NCBI RefSeq assembly: GCF_019112545.1
Contig: NW_025064925.1
Location: forward strand, 156,855-220,854
Length of the DNA stretch: 64,000 bases
Direction of reading: 5' to 3'
Source of the DNA: Guyanagaster necrorhizus
Taxonomy: Eukaryota; Basidiomycota; Agaricomycetes; Agaricales; Physalacriaceae
The notes under the pieces are model-generated. The model saw nothing but the letters and a program-made list of their open reading frames with translations, had not been told where the DNA came from and ran no database searches. Both the position numbers and the translations under genes were made by a program. Shown in pieces: positions 34,401-45,513 of the stretch. Each line of letters begins with the position of its first letter. Within the stretch, counting starts at the first letter, position 1.

Positions 34401-37400
34401 ATCCCATTAATGCAGCTTTTGCCATACTATTGTCAGCGGCTTCTTTGATGGCCCTCCAGGTCCATTCGGTGTCGAATGGTCTGAGCCATGTGGAAGAGCC
34501 CTCTGCCCATCTTCGGCCCATAGGTGATTGAGTCTTTTTTTGCGATTCATTGGTGTGCATGGTGGTTAAATGAGGTATATTCGAATGTGTATATATGGGT
34601 GGCATAGCGGTAACTACAGGGGCATCATAAGTCTGGCTAGTGGTTGAGGTTGGCACACCATGAAGTCCTTTGGCCAACCCAGTGGAATTGCTCACTGGTT
34701 GGCCCTGTCTTTTACTTCCTCAACCTTTGTTTCCTTTCTGAGTTCTTCTTCTTCTTCCTGCAGCTTGGCGATTTGTGCTCATATATCTTCTTGGGTGCAC
34801 TTCTTTTTTGGGCAGTCTTTGGCCATGTGCCCCTTCTGCCCACAGTTGAAACACTTTCTCTCCTTCTTCATGCAATCAATGTCCATTGGTTTACCGGTGC
34901 CTGTGTATGTTGTTCTGGTCCCAGTCTTCTGCATGCTGTAAGAGATAGAAGCCATCGAGGTTCCCGATGGTTTCCTGGCAGTTATCTCTGAGTTCTTATT
35001 TGGGGTTGGTGGTGTCAATTTCTTGGTGTAGTCTTGAAGTGTTGAGGATTTCGCTTTCTGCCTTTGCCACTCCTTATACATCTCGATGATCCACTTTTTT
35101 CAGGTGTCATAACCGATGGGTATCAATTCCTTGATGCCCATTGCAGAGATCATCGTGAGGTATAAGAAGGGGACTCCTCTCTTGAGGGCTTTGACCATAT
35201 GACCACTGTTGTCCATGTCTTCCCATATCTCTGCCAACTTGGTGAGTCTTTCCAACTCATCAAAGTAATCCATTGCGGCCTTTTCTCCATTTTGTATTCC
35301 TTGATTTTTTGCTTGTGCACTTCTTGAACTGCCAGATCAATGAATTTGTCATTTAGCATCTGTTTGAATACTAGCCATGAGGGGTATCGGTAGCAGTTCC
35401 ATATGGTGGATCAGAAGTTTGGGGAAATTAAAATCCACCATGTCTTTGCCTTTTCTTCAAGATAAGAGGCAGCAAACACTACTTTGTTCATGTCGGTTCC
35501 TAGATACCCAATATACACCTCGAAGTATTGTTCGCAGTCAACCAGGAATCGGTCGATGTCATCCGATGCTCCCTTGAAGGGTTGTGGTTTTCGTAGGAGG
35601 TCAGGGCGACATTGAAGGATGGCAGCATCATGAAGCAGTGCCCCCATTGGGTTGGGCCACTCCTCAAAAGGAGGCCAGTGCCACTCCTGTGGGGCCATGG
35701 GGAAGGAATGCAAGGATTGGTCGTTGGCTACTGGGCTTCCCTTAGGTGCATCTTTTCATACAATAACCCCGTCCCGTACCGTGAATCTGAGTCATACTGC
35801 TTTGGGATCATCCTATATTGGTTCTTTGCCTGTTCTGCTCCCCCCTGCTTGATCTGGTGGTGGCTGTGCCCCCAGAAGCCAACTTCTCCTGCCAGTCCAG
35901 AGGTTTTGGAATCCCTCTAGCTGTTGTGCCATCTGATTTGTTGTTCTCCTTGTGCAATTGAGCTGAGAAGCTGTGCTTCAGATTGAAGGGTCAGTCTCAG
36001 CTTGGCTTCGGATGGATGGTGCTATATATACAGCTCGTTTCGGCAGGACAGGTGGAGTTTGCGGCATTGGTTCTGGCATCCTCGACTTGTGGCTGGGTTG
36101 GTATGGGGGTATCAGCATGAGCAGGTCTTCTGGATGCCATCAGCCATATTCTTTCCATGTGTATTCTGTCATAGCATACTGTAAAATTCTTCTTTTTTCA
36201 GTATCTTCTGCATACTGATACTCGAGTCCTAAAGGTGTCACTTGCCAGTGTGCATCTCACCATAGAAAGTTCCTCCCCTGTTCATACAATTCCTGGTATT
36301 CCTTATTCCTTGCTCATTCCACTTCTTCCCTCAAGGCTTCTTCATCCATGTCTTCACCCGCTCTTTTAAGAGTTTGTTCATATGTGTATGGCCCTTCACT
36401 GTCCTCATTGTCCCCCTTGTCACCCTCACCCCCACTGTCCTCTTTCTCAAGGAGGAAACCGACAGGTGGGTCATAGATGGATGGCACAGCTGGTCATAGG
36501 GTCCCTGGGGATCCTTGTATTGTCCTGGGCACTGGGTCCGACATTGCTAGAGCCAGCCTCTGTGTTTGAGCAGTGGATAGGAGGGTTACTGAGCTGGCTG
36601 TAGTGTGTTCCTCCACACACTCTCGTCTCCTCCAGTTCTCGGCTATAGAGGCTGAAGTAATGTTGGAACTTGGGATTGAGAAACTGGTGAGCAACCCTGC
36701 TTCCCAGGAATCACTGGAGAGCCCGGTCAGAGACATGGGCATTGTCTGGTACTCAGAGCCCATAGGCTCCAAGGACGGAGTCAGCATCCAAGGAAATGGT
36801 GTCAGTTTGAGTGGGGTACTAGGGGGTGGGAGGTCGGTTGCTATCAGCCTGGCCTCGTCTGATGGCCTCATTCCAGCTGACGATGCTGGCGGGTCCCATC
36901 TATGGGTCAGTGTCTGAGTCAGGCTCTCTGAATGGGGATCCTGAATCAGTGTGGAGTCCATACCAGCCTGGAGAGGCTGATCCCATTCATTCGGCTTCCT
37001 CTCTTCTCCTCTGTTCTCTCCCTTGTCAGTCATATTCTGCGGCTTCATACCACTCCTGGGCTTCATTTCATATGTACTCAGCAAGCTCTTCTTGAGCTCA
37101 CCTGATCTCGGCCTGTCTGGCCTGGTTCTGCTGCTGCTGCTGCTGTACTGTGTCGTTGTAGTTAAAAGGGACCATGAGGTCCCAGTCTGGGAATACTTGC
37201 CATATAATTCTGTCTCGGGCAGCCCTCCCTCTTGCACTGGTGGTCTCAACCTCTGGCTCACTCCCAACATGGAGATGTCAATAGGGGTCCCCTGCTGCAG
37301 AGATAGCAATTTCGACATTGGCATAGTTGGGGTGTATTGTCCTTCTGTGTGGGTCCTCGACCCCCAGCCTACTGACAGATTGGCTGGAGCTGGAGTTTGG

Positions 37401-37598
37401 CTCGGTGGGGGTGTAGAGGGAGTCATGGGGGGAGTTGGGGCCTTTGCGGGGTCTCAGAGCCATCTGAGTGGCATCAAGGGAGTCCTGAGCACGGTTTCCA
37501 ATCTCTGAGGGTGCTGGGGAGGAGGGATGCTCAGAGGCTGAGACTGTTGGAGCGATGTTGTCAGGGATCTCCTCAGGCTCCAGAGCGATGTTCATCAT
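34401..37598 (-). pseudogene. gag of element B
   Basis: The frame starts MMNIALEPEEIPDN at 37598 and passes through a Gln run (about 37125-37142) and VFPDWDLMVPFNYND. It reaches the capsid block FLVDCEQYFEVYIGYLGTD near 35520. It then carries LNDKFIDLAVQEVHKQKIKEY and a complete CCHC knuckle, CFNCGQKGHMAKDC, near 34830. The linker STGLAK and FDTEWTWRAIKEA follow. Stops and frameshifts break it into pieces. The capsid packages RNA, and the knuckle binds it. This copy shows the intact gag order that E1 lost by insertion. Confidence 0.85.
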
Positions 37599-38018
37599 CC
37601 ATGGGTTCCAGAACCCTGTGAGAGCAGGGTGGCAGTTTCTGCTGTGTCGTCAAGGAGGGTATTGGGGTCCTTCTTCCTCATGAAGGCTCCCCTGATGCGA
37701 GTCATTATTCTCGGTTTCTGATAAGGGTCACCCTTGTGGCTGGAAGGATGTTCTGATGGAGGTGAGGATGTCATGGAAAGAGAGGTCTGGGGTTACCTTT
37801 CATAATATGTGTTGGATCTGCTGGAATGCCTGATAGTGCCTGACTATTCAAACTGTTACTGATTGTCATCTGTAGCAGAGGGTGATGATGGCGAGAAGAC
37901 CAAGCAGTGTTCTGACAATGGAAGCTATTAGCTCGAAGAAGTCGTGATTCAAGTCAGCAGTTGTTGCTGGGGGCATTTGGTTTTTCAGCACAATTGGGCT
38001 TGAGAAAGGGAAGGTAGA

Positions 38019-38031
38019 AGCTTCGAGCTAA
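38019..38031 (-). promoter_or_regulatory. primer binding site of element B (self-priming type)
   Basis: The minus-strand sequence TTAGCTCGAAGCT lies one base after the 5' LTR. It does not begin TGG, so it is not a classical tRNA site. It is the reverse complement, with one mismatch at a CpG, of the predicted transcript 5' end in the LTR (38182-38194). Confidence 0.65.
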
Positions 38032-38032
38032 T

Positions 38033-38466
38033 TGTTAGGCCCAAGCATCACATGTTGTTAATCACATGATAAACAATTGCACCTTGCACTTCAGGTGATC
38101 GATTGAGTCTATGGGGCTGATTGCCAATGGTGTGTCACAAGGCTACTGGATAGCTCAAGAGTAGAATGGTGTATATAAACTTTAGCTTGAAGCTGAGGGT
38201 TACCAGTGAGAGCTGTGGGTCTTAAATACTGTACATGCTGCACTAATAATACTGTTACTTATTGTAGCTTTCTGTGTCCATGGTGCCCATTGTCCTTGAG
38301 CATTGTTACCATATATAAAAGGGTGCTTGTGTGTCATCGAGCATTGTTGTTCTAGTTGACTTGATGGGCAGGCTAGTTGTGATGACTAAGCTCTCCCATG
38401 GTCTGGTGCTTTCTGACTAAGTGTGAATAGGAGTAAAATCATAAGGAAAAGGGAGAAATCATAACA
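38033..38466 (-). repeat. 5' LTR of element B (434 bp)
   Basis: It pairs with 30332-30765. The minus-strand TATTTAAG is at 38221-38228 and the predicted transcript start AGCTTCAAGCTAA at 38182-38194. Confidence 0.92.
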
Positions 38467-41400
38467 GAGTTTGACAAATTCAGTGATCAATCCAGCTTAG
38501 TTCTTGGTTCTGTCCATATTATAGATGGGAATGGGGGCTGCAGTGGCTTGAGTGGAAAGGTTGTGCTTGGTGATGAAGGCACAATTGATTGAACTCTCCA
38601 TACAGCCACTGTCAATCAGGATGGTGACCAAGTAGATGGATTGAGACATAAGTGTTTCAACTTGGGCTTTGGCCAATAGGTCTCAGCCCATTGTTCTAGA
38701 TCATCAGATGAACTTTTTTGGACCTCAAAGTTTGTCAAGCCATTCCAAGGCTCAGCACTGCTCTGCTCTCCTCATTTCTTCAATCATTTCATCAATGACC
38801 TCTTTAGCTCAGATCTTGTGGATTCAGTTTCAAAGTACAGCTTTTGCTGTTGCTTCATTCTTTGCATTCTTGATGGCTCACCAAGTCCATTTGGTGTCAA
38901 ATGGCTTTAGCCAGCCAGTGGGGCTCTCTGCCCCTGTTCAGCCTGTGGATGGTTGAGTCTGTTTTTTAGGTGATTCCAACATTTGAGTGGTAGTATCAGG
39001 CATATTCAAATGCACACATAATTTAGTCATAGGTAGTACTACAGAGATGGTATCAGTCCATCCAGCATCTGCTTGTGACACACCACTTGATGTTTCAGCT
39101 GAGTCAGCAGAATCACTCACTGCTCAGCCCTGTCTTTTACCTCCTTGACCTTCATCTCTGGTCTGAGGCCTTCTTCTTCCTTCTGGAGTTTCATGATAAG
39201 CACCTGGAGATCTTCTCAGATGCATTTATTCTTCTTCTGAGGGCAGTCTCATGCCATGTGGCCTTTCTGGCCACAATTGAAGCACTTTCCCTCTTTCTTG
39301 AGTTGATCCACATCCATTGGCTTACCCATTCCAGTGAATGTCATGCCCATACCAGTTTTCTGCTCATCATAGGAGGAAGTTGGAGTCAAGCCACCAGGCT
39401 TGGTGGACATGGTTGAATTTAAAGGGGTGGTCTTGTTCTCCTGTCTCTGATGCTTCTGTCTCTCCATGGACAGTGTTACTTGTTCTGCCTTTTGTCATTG
39501 TCATTCTCAGCACATCATAATGATGTGTTCCTTCCATGCATCATATCCCTTTGGGATATTCTGGCCAAGGTCAGAGATGATCTTCAGATAGGAGGGCAGG
39601 GCTCCCATCTTTATGTATTTGACCATGCAACCTGTATCAGCAACATCGTCCCATATCTCAGCAAGTTTGCCAAGTCATTCCAACTTGTCAAAGTACTCAG
39701 TGGCTGGCTTGTTGGCCATCTTGTACTCCTTTATCTTCTGTTTGTGTACTTCTTGTACTGCTGGATCAGTGAACTTGTTGATGATCATTTGTTTGAGCAC
39801 TGGCCACAAGGGCATTTGATGATGTTGTCATGTGGTTGACCAAAACATGGGGGCAAGAAGCACCCACCACATTTTTGCCTTGTCCTTCATGTGGGTCATG
39901 GCAAATATGACCTTGTACATGTCAAGCAGGAAGTATGAGGCAAAAACTTGAAAGTATTGGTCACAATCTGTAAGGAATTGATCAATATCCTCAGAGGTGC
40001 CTCTGAACAATCAAGGTTCTTGAACAAGGATTGGCTTGACATTGAGAATGGTAGCATCACCTATGAGAGTGGTCATGGGGTTTGAGATCCTGCCAAATGG
40101 TGGGATGGTCCAGAATATAGGGGCTTCCAGGAAGGAATGAAGGGAGTTGTCATCAGCTATGGGACTCCTTGAGGGTGGAACCTTCTTGCATACTATGTGC
40201 TCATTTTGGATGGTGAATCCTAATTCAAGAGCTTCAGAATCATCTTTGGTGGGAGGAGGTGCTTTTAGCACCTTCTCACTCCTGCTGCCTTTGGCTTCAT
40301 CAGGCAGGAGTTGCCCAGCAAATGGTCAGAGCATTGGTTGTGTTCATGGATTCTGATAGGGGTCTCTAGGCTGAGGTTGGCTCTATGTGAGCTGAGATGC
40401 TGTGCTGTGAATGGCAGAAGTTGTGAATGTATATTGTGATAATTCACTTTGGATTGAGAGAGCCATATAGATAGCTCAGCTGGGTGCTACACTTGGTGTC
40501 CATGGCATTGGCTGAATGTCAAATCAGGACTTATATGCCAGTAGTAGCACTAATTGGTGTCCTAAATAATGTTCATTGTAAATAAAAATGGCCTGTTCAG
40601 TGGCCACATATTAGATAATATTCACATGCTTGATACAGTTGGCAGTGGTATATCTAAGTCCTATAGCCAACACAAATCAGGTGTCATCCTTCTATAAGCT
40701 GGCTGCCCCTTCCTAATACAGCTATAAAAACACTCTCTGGCACTCCTCTTGTACCTTTCTTGCCAATTCTTCTTCTATTGGATGTTTCATAAAAATACTC
40801 TCCCATTCAGAGAGGGGTTCCCCCATCTCACCATCCTCCTTGACCTTGGCCTCAGTTTCTATGAGGGAATTGTCATCAGGCTGGTCATAAGGCTCTGGGT
40901 CATCCTGGTGATTGTTGCTGAGTGCTGGATCCAGTGTCGCTAGGTCTGGGGCAAGAAGGAGATTCTCTTTCTCATTGCTGTTTCTCAAAAGCCTTGACTC
41001 CTGCTGCTTCTGCCACCACTGCTCTGTGATATCAGTGGAAGTTTTGGTAGAAGTGAGGTTGGAGGAAGAGGGATGCAAGGCATCCATTCAGGATTTGCTT
41101 GAGATCTCTGGTGGGGTTGATGTGCTCCTTGTCTCTCCCAAGATCCCCCTCATAAGAATGACAGTCTCTGTTCTGGCCTGGAATATCATCAGTTTTGGTG
41201 ATGGAATTGGTCCCATATGATAGTGGGTGGTCATTGTCAAGATTGAGCAACATTTGTTGGTGGACATTGTCCATGTGGATGATGCCTTCAGGAGGTGCAG
41301 CTCATAGGTTGGCTTCAGATATTGCAAGGGTACTGGGTTCTTGGAATGGGGAAGAGAAATTGACAAGGGTGTCATCAATGGTGGAGGTCCAGAGCTCCCT

Positions 41401-42130
41401 GAGCCCCTCCTCCAATCTGCCCTGTCTTATGCTCAGAGGTATTGCCTAAAGAAGGCATCCTCCCAAGCAGCCTCATAATTGATTCATGCCTGCTTCTGGA
41501 TGTACTTGGCAAGAGAGTTGGTATGTTGAACTTCATCCTCTGGAGAGAGGACCAGGTTGACTCAGTCAGTTGGTTGTACCAGGCTTGATGGGCCTGGTAT
41601 GCCTCCTGCTTGATGAGCCTCATGGCATCTCTGGCATCACTCCAGTCAAGCAGCCTCTCTGGTGGCTGCCTGCTCATATCTTGCCTTGGCCTCATAGTCA
41701 TAGTCATAGGCTGGGTCATCAGTCCTGATGACCCCTGTCCTGTTTTCCTCACTGTCTGTACTTTGGTTTTCAATGTAAAGCTCAGTGGAGAATTCTTCTC
41801 CACTCTCTGTTGGTGTCATATATAGAGATCCATGACTGTCATTTGCTGGAGGACTTCTATTTCCAACTCAAGCCACCCTAAGGGCATCAAGGGAGTCTCT
41901 GGCATAATGTCCAATGCCAGGTTCAGAGAATAATGTTGAGGAGGTGCCCCTCCTCATAGGGATGCAGCTGGGGACATCCACATGCTCAACCCATGGGATG
42001 GGGATGTTTGGTCTTGGTCTTCAAAACCCTGTAGCCCAAGGGTTGCTATCATCTCTGACAATTGCTGTCAGGGGTCATGGTAGGTATTAATGCTCTTTTT
42101 CTTCCCTAGGATATTCTTCAGACATGTTTC
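38467..42130 (-). pseudogene. gag and start of protease of element A
   Basis: From the 5' side the minus strand carries an N-terminal gag region (RPRQDMSRQPPERLLDWSD near 41680). It then has a capsid block (DIDQFLTDCDQYFQVFASYFLLD near 39980) and DPAVQEVHKQKIKEYKM near 39750. The knuckle CFNCGQKGHMA near 39270 is followed by a TGA where Lys or Arg is expected. The linker FDTKWTW lies near 38900. The protease motif LIDSGC near 38610 keeps its catalytic Asp (codon 38611-38613), unlike E1 and B. The frame is then cut by element B at 38466. Many stops show long decay. Confidence 0.8.
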
Positions 42131-42451
42131 CAGAGACAGTTCAGATACAGTTCCTTCTGGGGGCCAGAAGGACTGTCTGACAGAGGGAGGGATGTCATAG
42201 AGGGAGAGGTCAGGGGTGACATTTCATAGGATAGTTTTGATGTGCTGAAATTCTTGATAGTGTCAGATAGCCCAGGTGGTGATTGATTGGTGTCCACAGC
42301 ACAGCTGTATGATCACCAATAAACCTATCAATGTTCTGATGATGGAAGTGAGGAGTTCAAAGAACTCATGGGTAAAGTTTGGATCAGAGGGGTTAAGTGT
42401 GGGGGGCATTCAGTTTCTCAGCATAATTGAGCTTGAGAAAGAGAAGCTAAA

Positions 42452-42464
42452 AGCTTTGAGCTAA
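42452..42464 (-). promoter_or_regulatory. primer binding site of element A (self-priming type)
   Basis: TTAGCTCAAAGCT on the minus strand lies one base after the 5' LTR. Its reverse complement AGCTTTGAGCTAA is exactly the predicted transcript start of E1 and differs by transitions from that of A's own 3' LTR. Confidence 0.6.
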
Positions 42465-42465
42465 T

Positions 42466-42796
42466 TGTTAAGCCCAAATAACATGTGATGTGAACACATG
42501 ATAAACTGATGCTGCTTTGCATTCAGGCAGTCATGTCATCATCCATTCTATAGGTATAACTATCTAATTGTTTGTCCTGGCATTATAGAGCATTTTGTCC
42601 TGTATCATTAAGCTATCTACAAAAGGGTTTTGTCTGTTGTCAAGCAGTTACTGTTGTGTCAAAGGACAATGACCGACTAGGTGTTGTGATGACTAAGCCT
42701 GTCCTATGGTCCTAAGCGCTGGCCTAAGCGCTCTGACTAAGCAAAATAGGGGTCAATCCCCTGAATAAAAGATAGAAATAAGGAAAAATTGTAACA
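42466..42796 (-). repeat. 5' LTR of element A (331 bp, internally deleted)
   Basis: It is bounded by TGTTA and TAACA. Compared with the 3' LTR it lacks about 136 bp between two short CAGTCAT-like repeats. The lost part includes the TATA box and transcript start. Confidence 0.85.
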
Positions 42797-43420
42797 TAAT
42801 GTTGCAACCATACTTGATATTATCACTACACTGTCATTGAGAGTATTCAAATTTCACTCAAGCTTTATATTGAATGAAATTGAAGTCAATCACAAGATTG
42901 ATTCACTTCACAATTTTCTTGCATGATCTGCTTGCTACCTCAAATATTTGGGAATTGGGCAAGCACTTTTTGAAATGATTAGACATCTCATGGCATATCT
43001 CAATGTTGACTCACTCTCCATATCATTTGAAGAGGCTGATCATGCTGCATCACTAGCAGATGAGTTGGTCATACCTGGAATCATTCTTGTTCTGAAACAG
43101 TTGGGCCTCAACATGGATGCCATTAATGACTGGGGATGAAAACATGTTAAATTCATTTTTGATGTCAGGTGCCAACAGTTTAACAAGGAGCAGGCTGCAG
43201 CTTTGGGTGTCACACAGGTATCCTTCCTGGATATAATGTGTGCTGATACCAAGATCATCAACCAGCTGAATGATTGAGGGCTTAGTGCCCTTTGGGAGGA
43301 AGGTTTGAGTGTGATGGGAGAAGACACTTTCTGGACTGGGTGGTGGTTGAGCAATGACCATTTGCTATGTGTGGGTGAAATCTTGCAATGTGGAGAAGTG
43401 TATGATTTACCATGATTGAA
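42797..43420 (+). pseudogene. old coding relic, right part (split by element A)
   Basis: After the target duplication the plus strand continues with ATILDIITTLSLRVFKF, then GQALFEMIRHLMAYLNVDSL and EEADHAASLADELVIPGII, and after a TGA with RCQQFNKEQAAALGVTQV. These pieces look like one helical protein and join in frame with the relic that ends at 26533. The family is not recognised. Confidence 0.4.
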
Positions 43421-43828
43421 GAGTCTGGAATTATATTTGAAGTAAACCTAGTATAGTTTGCATAGAGATGCTAGAAATATTTTATTGTTCCTGATTTCGA
43501 CTGGTGTATGTGATCTGAGAGTACATGAGTTCTGAGTCCTGTTTTACACAGGACTCGATCTTTGCAAGATAGAATTTTTTGCCTAATCAAATTCTAGGGC
43601 CTCACAGTCATTATTCATCTGTGCTTCAATGGACAAGAGTGTGGGAACGAGCAGTTATCACTGCGAATGTCAGTATCTCTGGCTCCAGAGTGGTGGCCTT
43701 GATGCTCTCCGATCTCTCAGTATAAGAGCAGTACAAATCTGATTCGAAAGCACAACAGAGAAAATAAACGAATAGATATACTACAATAATACCTTCTTCC
43801 CAAACTATGCTTCATCATCTCCTTCGTC
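43421..43828. other. boundary of repeat and gene-bearing DNA, no gene seen
   Basis: CpG content rises from about 43540. No convincing frame is present. Confidence 0.4.
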
Positions 43829-43963
43829 CTAAATGTCCGCCGTTTCAGTAAGCTGCTGTACTTGAAATCTTAGTTTCTCGTTCATAATGATCATAGAATC
43901 AGCGACCATAACCGCTAGCTTTTGTCGTTCATCACGAAGGCCCAGAAATACAAATTTCATATT
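43829..43963 (-). CDS. possible terminal exon, coiled-coil-like
   Basis: The minus strand encodes LRDERQKLAVMVADS and MNEKLRFQVQQLTETADI, then a stop. This looks like the end of a helical protein. The upstream residues are less protein-like, so an acceptor site near 43960 is likely. No other exon was identified and the family is unknown. Confidence 0.25.
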   Translation of the reverse strand, partial: NMKFVFLGLRDERQKLAVMVADSMIIMNEKLRFQVQQLTETADI

Positions 43964-44245
43964 CCGCACGCAATACAAGGAAAATACAAAACTATAGCAA
44001 CGACAGCGGTACACAGAACGGAATACAAAGGACGGAGAAGAACAAGACCAGAAATACGGCAAGGAGAAATTTTAACTGATACAGTGAAATAACTAGTAAG
44101 AAGAAAAGTCCATTCTGTAGAACCCTTCAAAGAGTTCGTTGACTGGGAACGACGTATCTACGCCCTATGGTGGACGAGCTTGAGGCTATTGGCCACCACC
44201 TCACCCGCTCCTCGTATACACACAATCTATGTATCCCGAGGTCGA

Positions 44246-44722
44246 TCATCCCCCGAGCGCATGATTCCCAGACATGAACGGCTCCCCTACAAACGCCCTG
44301 GGTGCAACCTCATATGGAGCCCAGTAGTTGTATGCGGCCGGCGCGTAGTTATAGCAAGGCGCATAAACTTCCCCAATCGATCTATTCGCGAACGGCACCT
44401 GAGAGCCCGAAAACGTCGGAAACCCATAATTTGCAGTCGTCGCGGGCACATTCCCATAGAACATCGCAGGAGGGACTGAAGAGACGGGCGCAAAACCGGA
44501 GAACGGAAAAGGAAGCTCGGAGAGTGGCAACTCACGACCCGTCCTCCTCCGCCCGGGAAGGTCCATTACCTCAGCAACTACATTCAGACACTTCATCACT
44601 GCGGTAGAATACTCAGCAGAAGGATACGCCGAGAAAAAACAACACACGTACTGTGTCGTGTTGATATAGACCTTCATCCCCGCCGCCTGGGTCGTCCTAG
44701 GGGAGAACCACTCTCTACGCAT
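44246..44722 (-). CDS. hypothetical protein, 158 aa
   Basis: The frame is open from 44776; the ATG at 44722 (MRREWFSPRTTQAAG) is the more natural start. The N-terminal part (KVYINTTQYVCCFFSAYPSAEY) may be structured. The rest is rich in Pro, Tyr, Ala and Phe (for example YAPCYNYAPAAYNYWAPY) and looks disordered. CpG-rich codon use fits a host gene. No domain is recognised. A plus-strand frame over the same bases is considered its shadow. Confidence 0.4.
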   Translation of the reverse strand: MRREWFSPRTTQAAGMKVYINTTQYVCCFFSAYPSAEYSTAVMKCLNVVAEVMDLPGRRRTGRELPLSELPFPFSGFAPVSSVPPAMFYGNVPATTANYGFPTFSGSQVPFANRSIGEVYAPCYNYAPAAYNYWAPYEVAPRAFVGEPFMSGNHALGG

Positions 44723-44837
44723 GCGGGTATTTCGTGTGAATGTGTGTGTGTCAGTTTCTAAGCAAAACCCCGTCAAGGGAAATAATTAATAAAGGAACGT
44801 GGATGTGAAAAAAGTGTCAAGTTTCTCTACCATATGA

Positions 44838-44892
44838 AGAGAGGGAACCGAACCCTGAGCACATGAAACGTGCCATTGCACCACATACATGT
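44838..44892 (-). ncRNA. tRNA-like sequence U5
   Basis: The minus strand has GTGGTGCAATGGCA (A box) and AGGGTTCGGTTCCCT (B box). Between them GCAC and GTGC can pair around a 7-nt loop GTTTCAT that would carry a TTC anticodon, but the D arm is shortened. A 6-T run follows after 24 nt (44808-44813). Confidence 0.45.
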
Positions 44893-45513
44893 GAATTAAG
44901 GGAGGAACAACTAGAATCGAACCGTGAGGGATGACGACCTCTCCGGTTCTTTGGTACATATCGAGAGTGAAAAGGCCAGAAAATTATCCTGATTGCCTCC
45001 GGGCCCATAAGTAGTAGATCGTTCAGAGTCGAAAGCGTTCGATTCGATTAAAACTAATTAATTCTCTTCCGCCATCCATTACGACAATCTGACGGGAATC
45101 AGTTCTTGAAGGAGCAGCATTTACCCCCGCCGGCGGTGCAAGAACGACTGAAAATAATAAGTGGGATGCAATATGAACTTCTACCAAGTACTCTCACGCT
45201 GGAGGTGCACGAAACGTTTCCGTAGGCCTCAGAGACGGGAATTTCAAGGGTTGTCTGGGAAAAGTATCGATGATGGTTGATAAGTAGGTTTGCTAGATGT
45301 TTCGAGTGGTAGTGATTTAATAGGGATTTTCTCACTAGGTTAGGCGGGCTTATATAGGATCGTATTTATAGCTGTTTGCGTCATCTGAAACCGCATCCAA
45401 ATAGCGCATGCAGGATCCAATAAATGGCGCAGCGCAGATGACCTGATGTTCGAGTCATTCAAATGGACGCGAACAAGGCCTATTGAATGTAGCGCGATAC
45501 ACGTTGGTCGAAG
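44893..45513. other. no confident gene
   Basis: A further B-box-like GAATCGAACC occurs near 44915. The TAAATCACTAC motif (minus strand) lies near 45308. No coding domain is recognised. Confidence 0.35.

Larger units (their letters stand above)
30332..38466 (-). mobile_element. Ty3/Gypsy chromodomain LTR retrotransposon B, complete, nested in A
   Basis: Two 434-bp LTRs (30332-30765 and 38033-38466) flank gag-pol on the minus strand. GAGTT precedes the left LTR (30327-30331) and follows the right LTR (38467-38471), a perfect 5-bp target duplication. The LTRs differ only by transitions as far as I compared them. The interior has all expected domains, a polypurine tract and a self-primer-type primer site. 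It is inactivated by TGA stops and Asp-to-Asn changes, but it is less eroded than A. Confidence 0.96.
26534..42796 (-). mobile_element. Ty3/Gypsy chromodomain LTR retrotransposon A (old, interrupted by B)
   Basis: The minus strand reads 5' LTR (42466-42796), primer site, gag, protease, RT, RNase H, integrase, chromodomain, polypurine tract and 3' LTR (26534-27000). The flanks are CAATG (26529-26533) and TAATG (42797-42801), a 5-bp target duplication with one C/T difference. Element B sits inside its protease region. The coding part is almost free of CpG and has many stops, so A is older than B. Confidence 0.92.

Noticed and set aside
36494..37426. 310-codon minus-strand frame, the longest in element B
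   Set aside because: It is a Ser/Thr/Pro-rich shadow. The gag-like reading (Gln run, VFPDWDLMVPFNYND) is in another frame of the same strand, as in element A.
35612..37508. Plus-strand frames in the gag region of element B
   Set aside because: They are antisense to gag and share no domain with known proteins; codon pattern follows the minus-strand gene.
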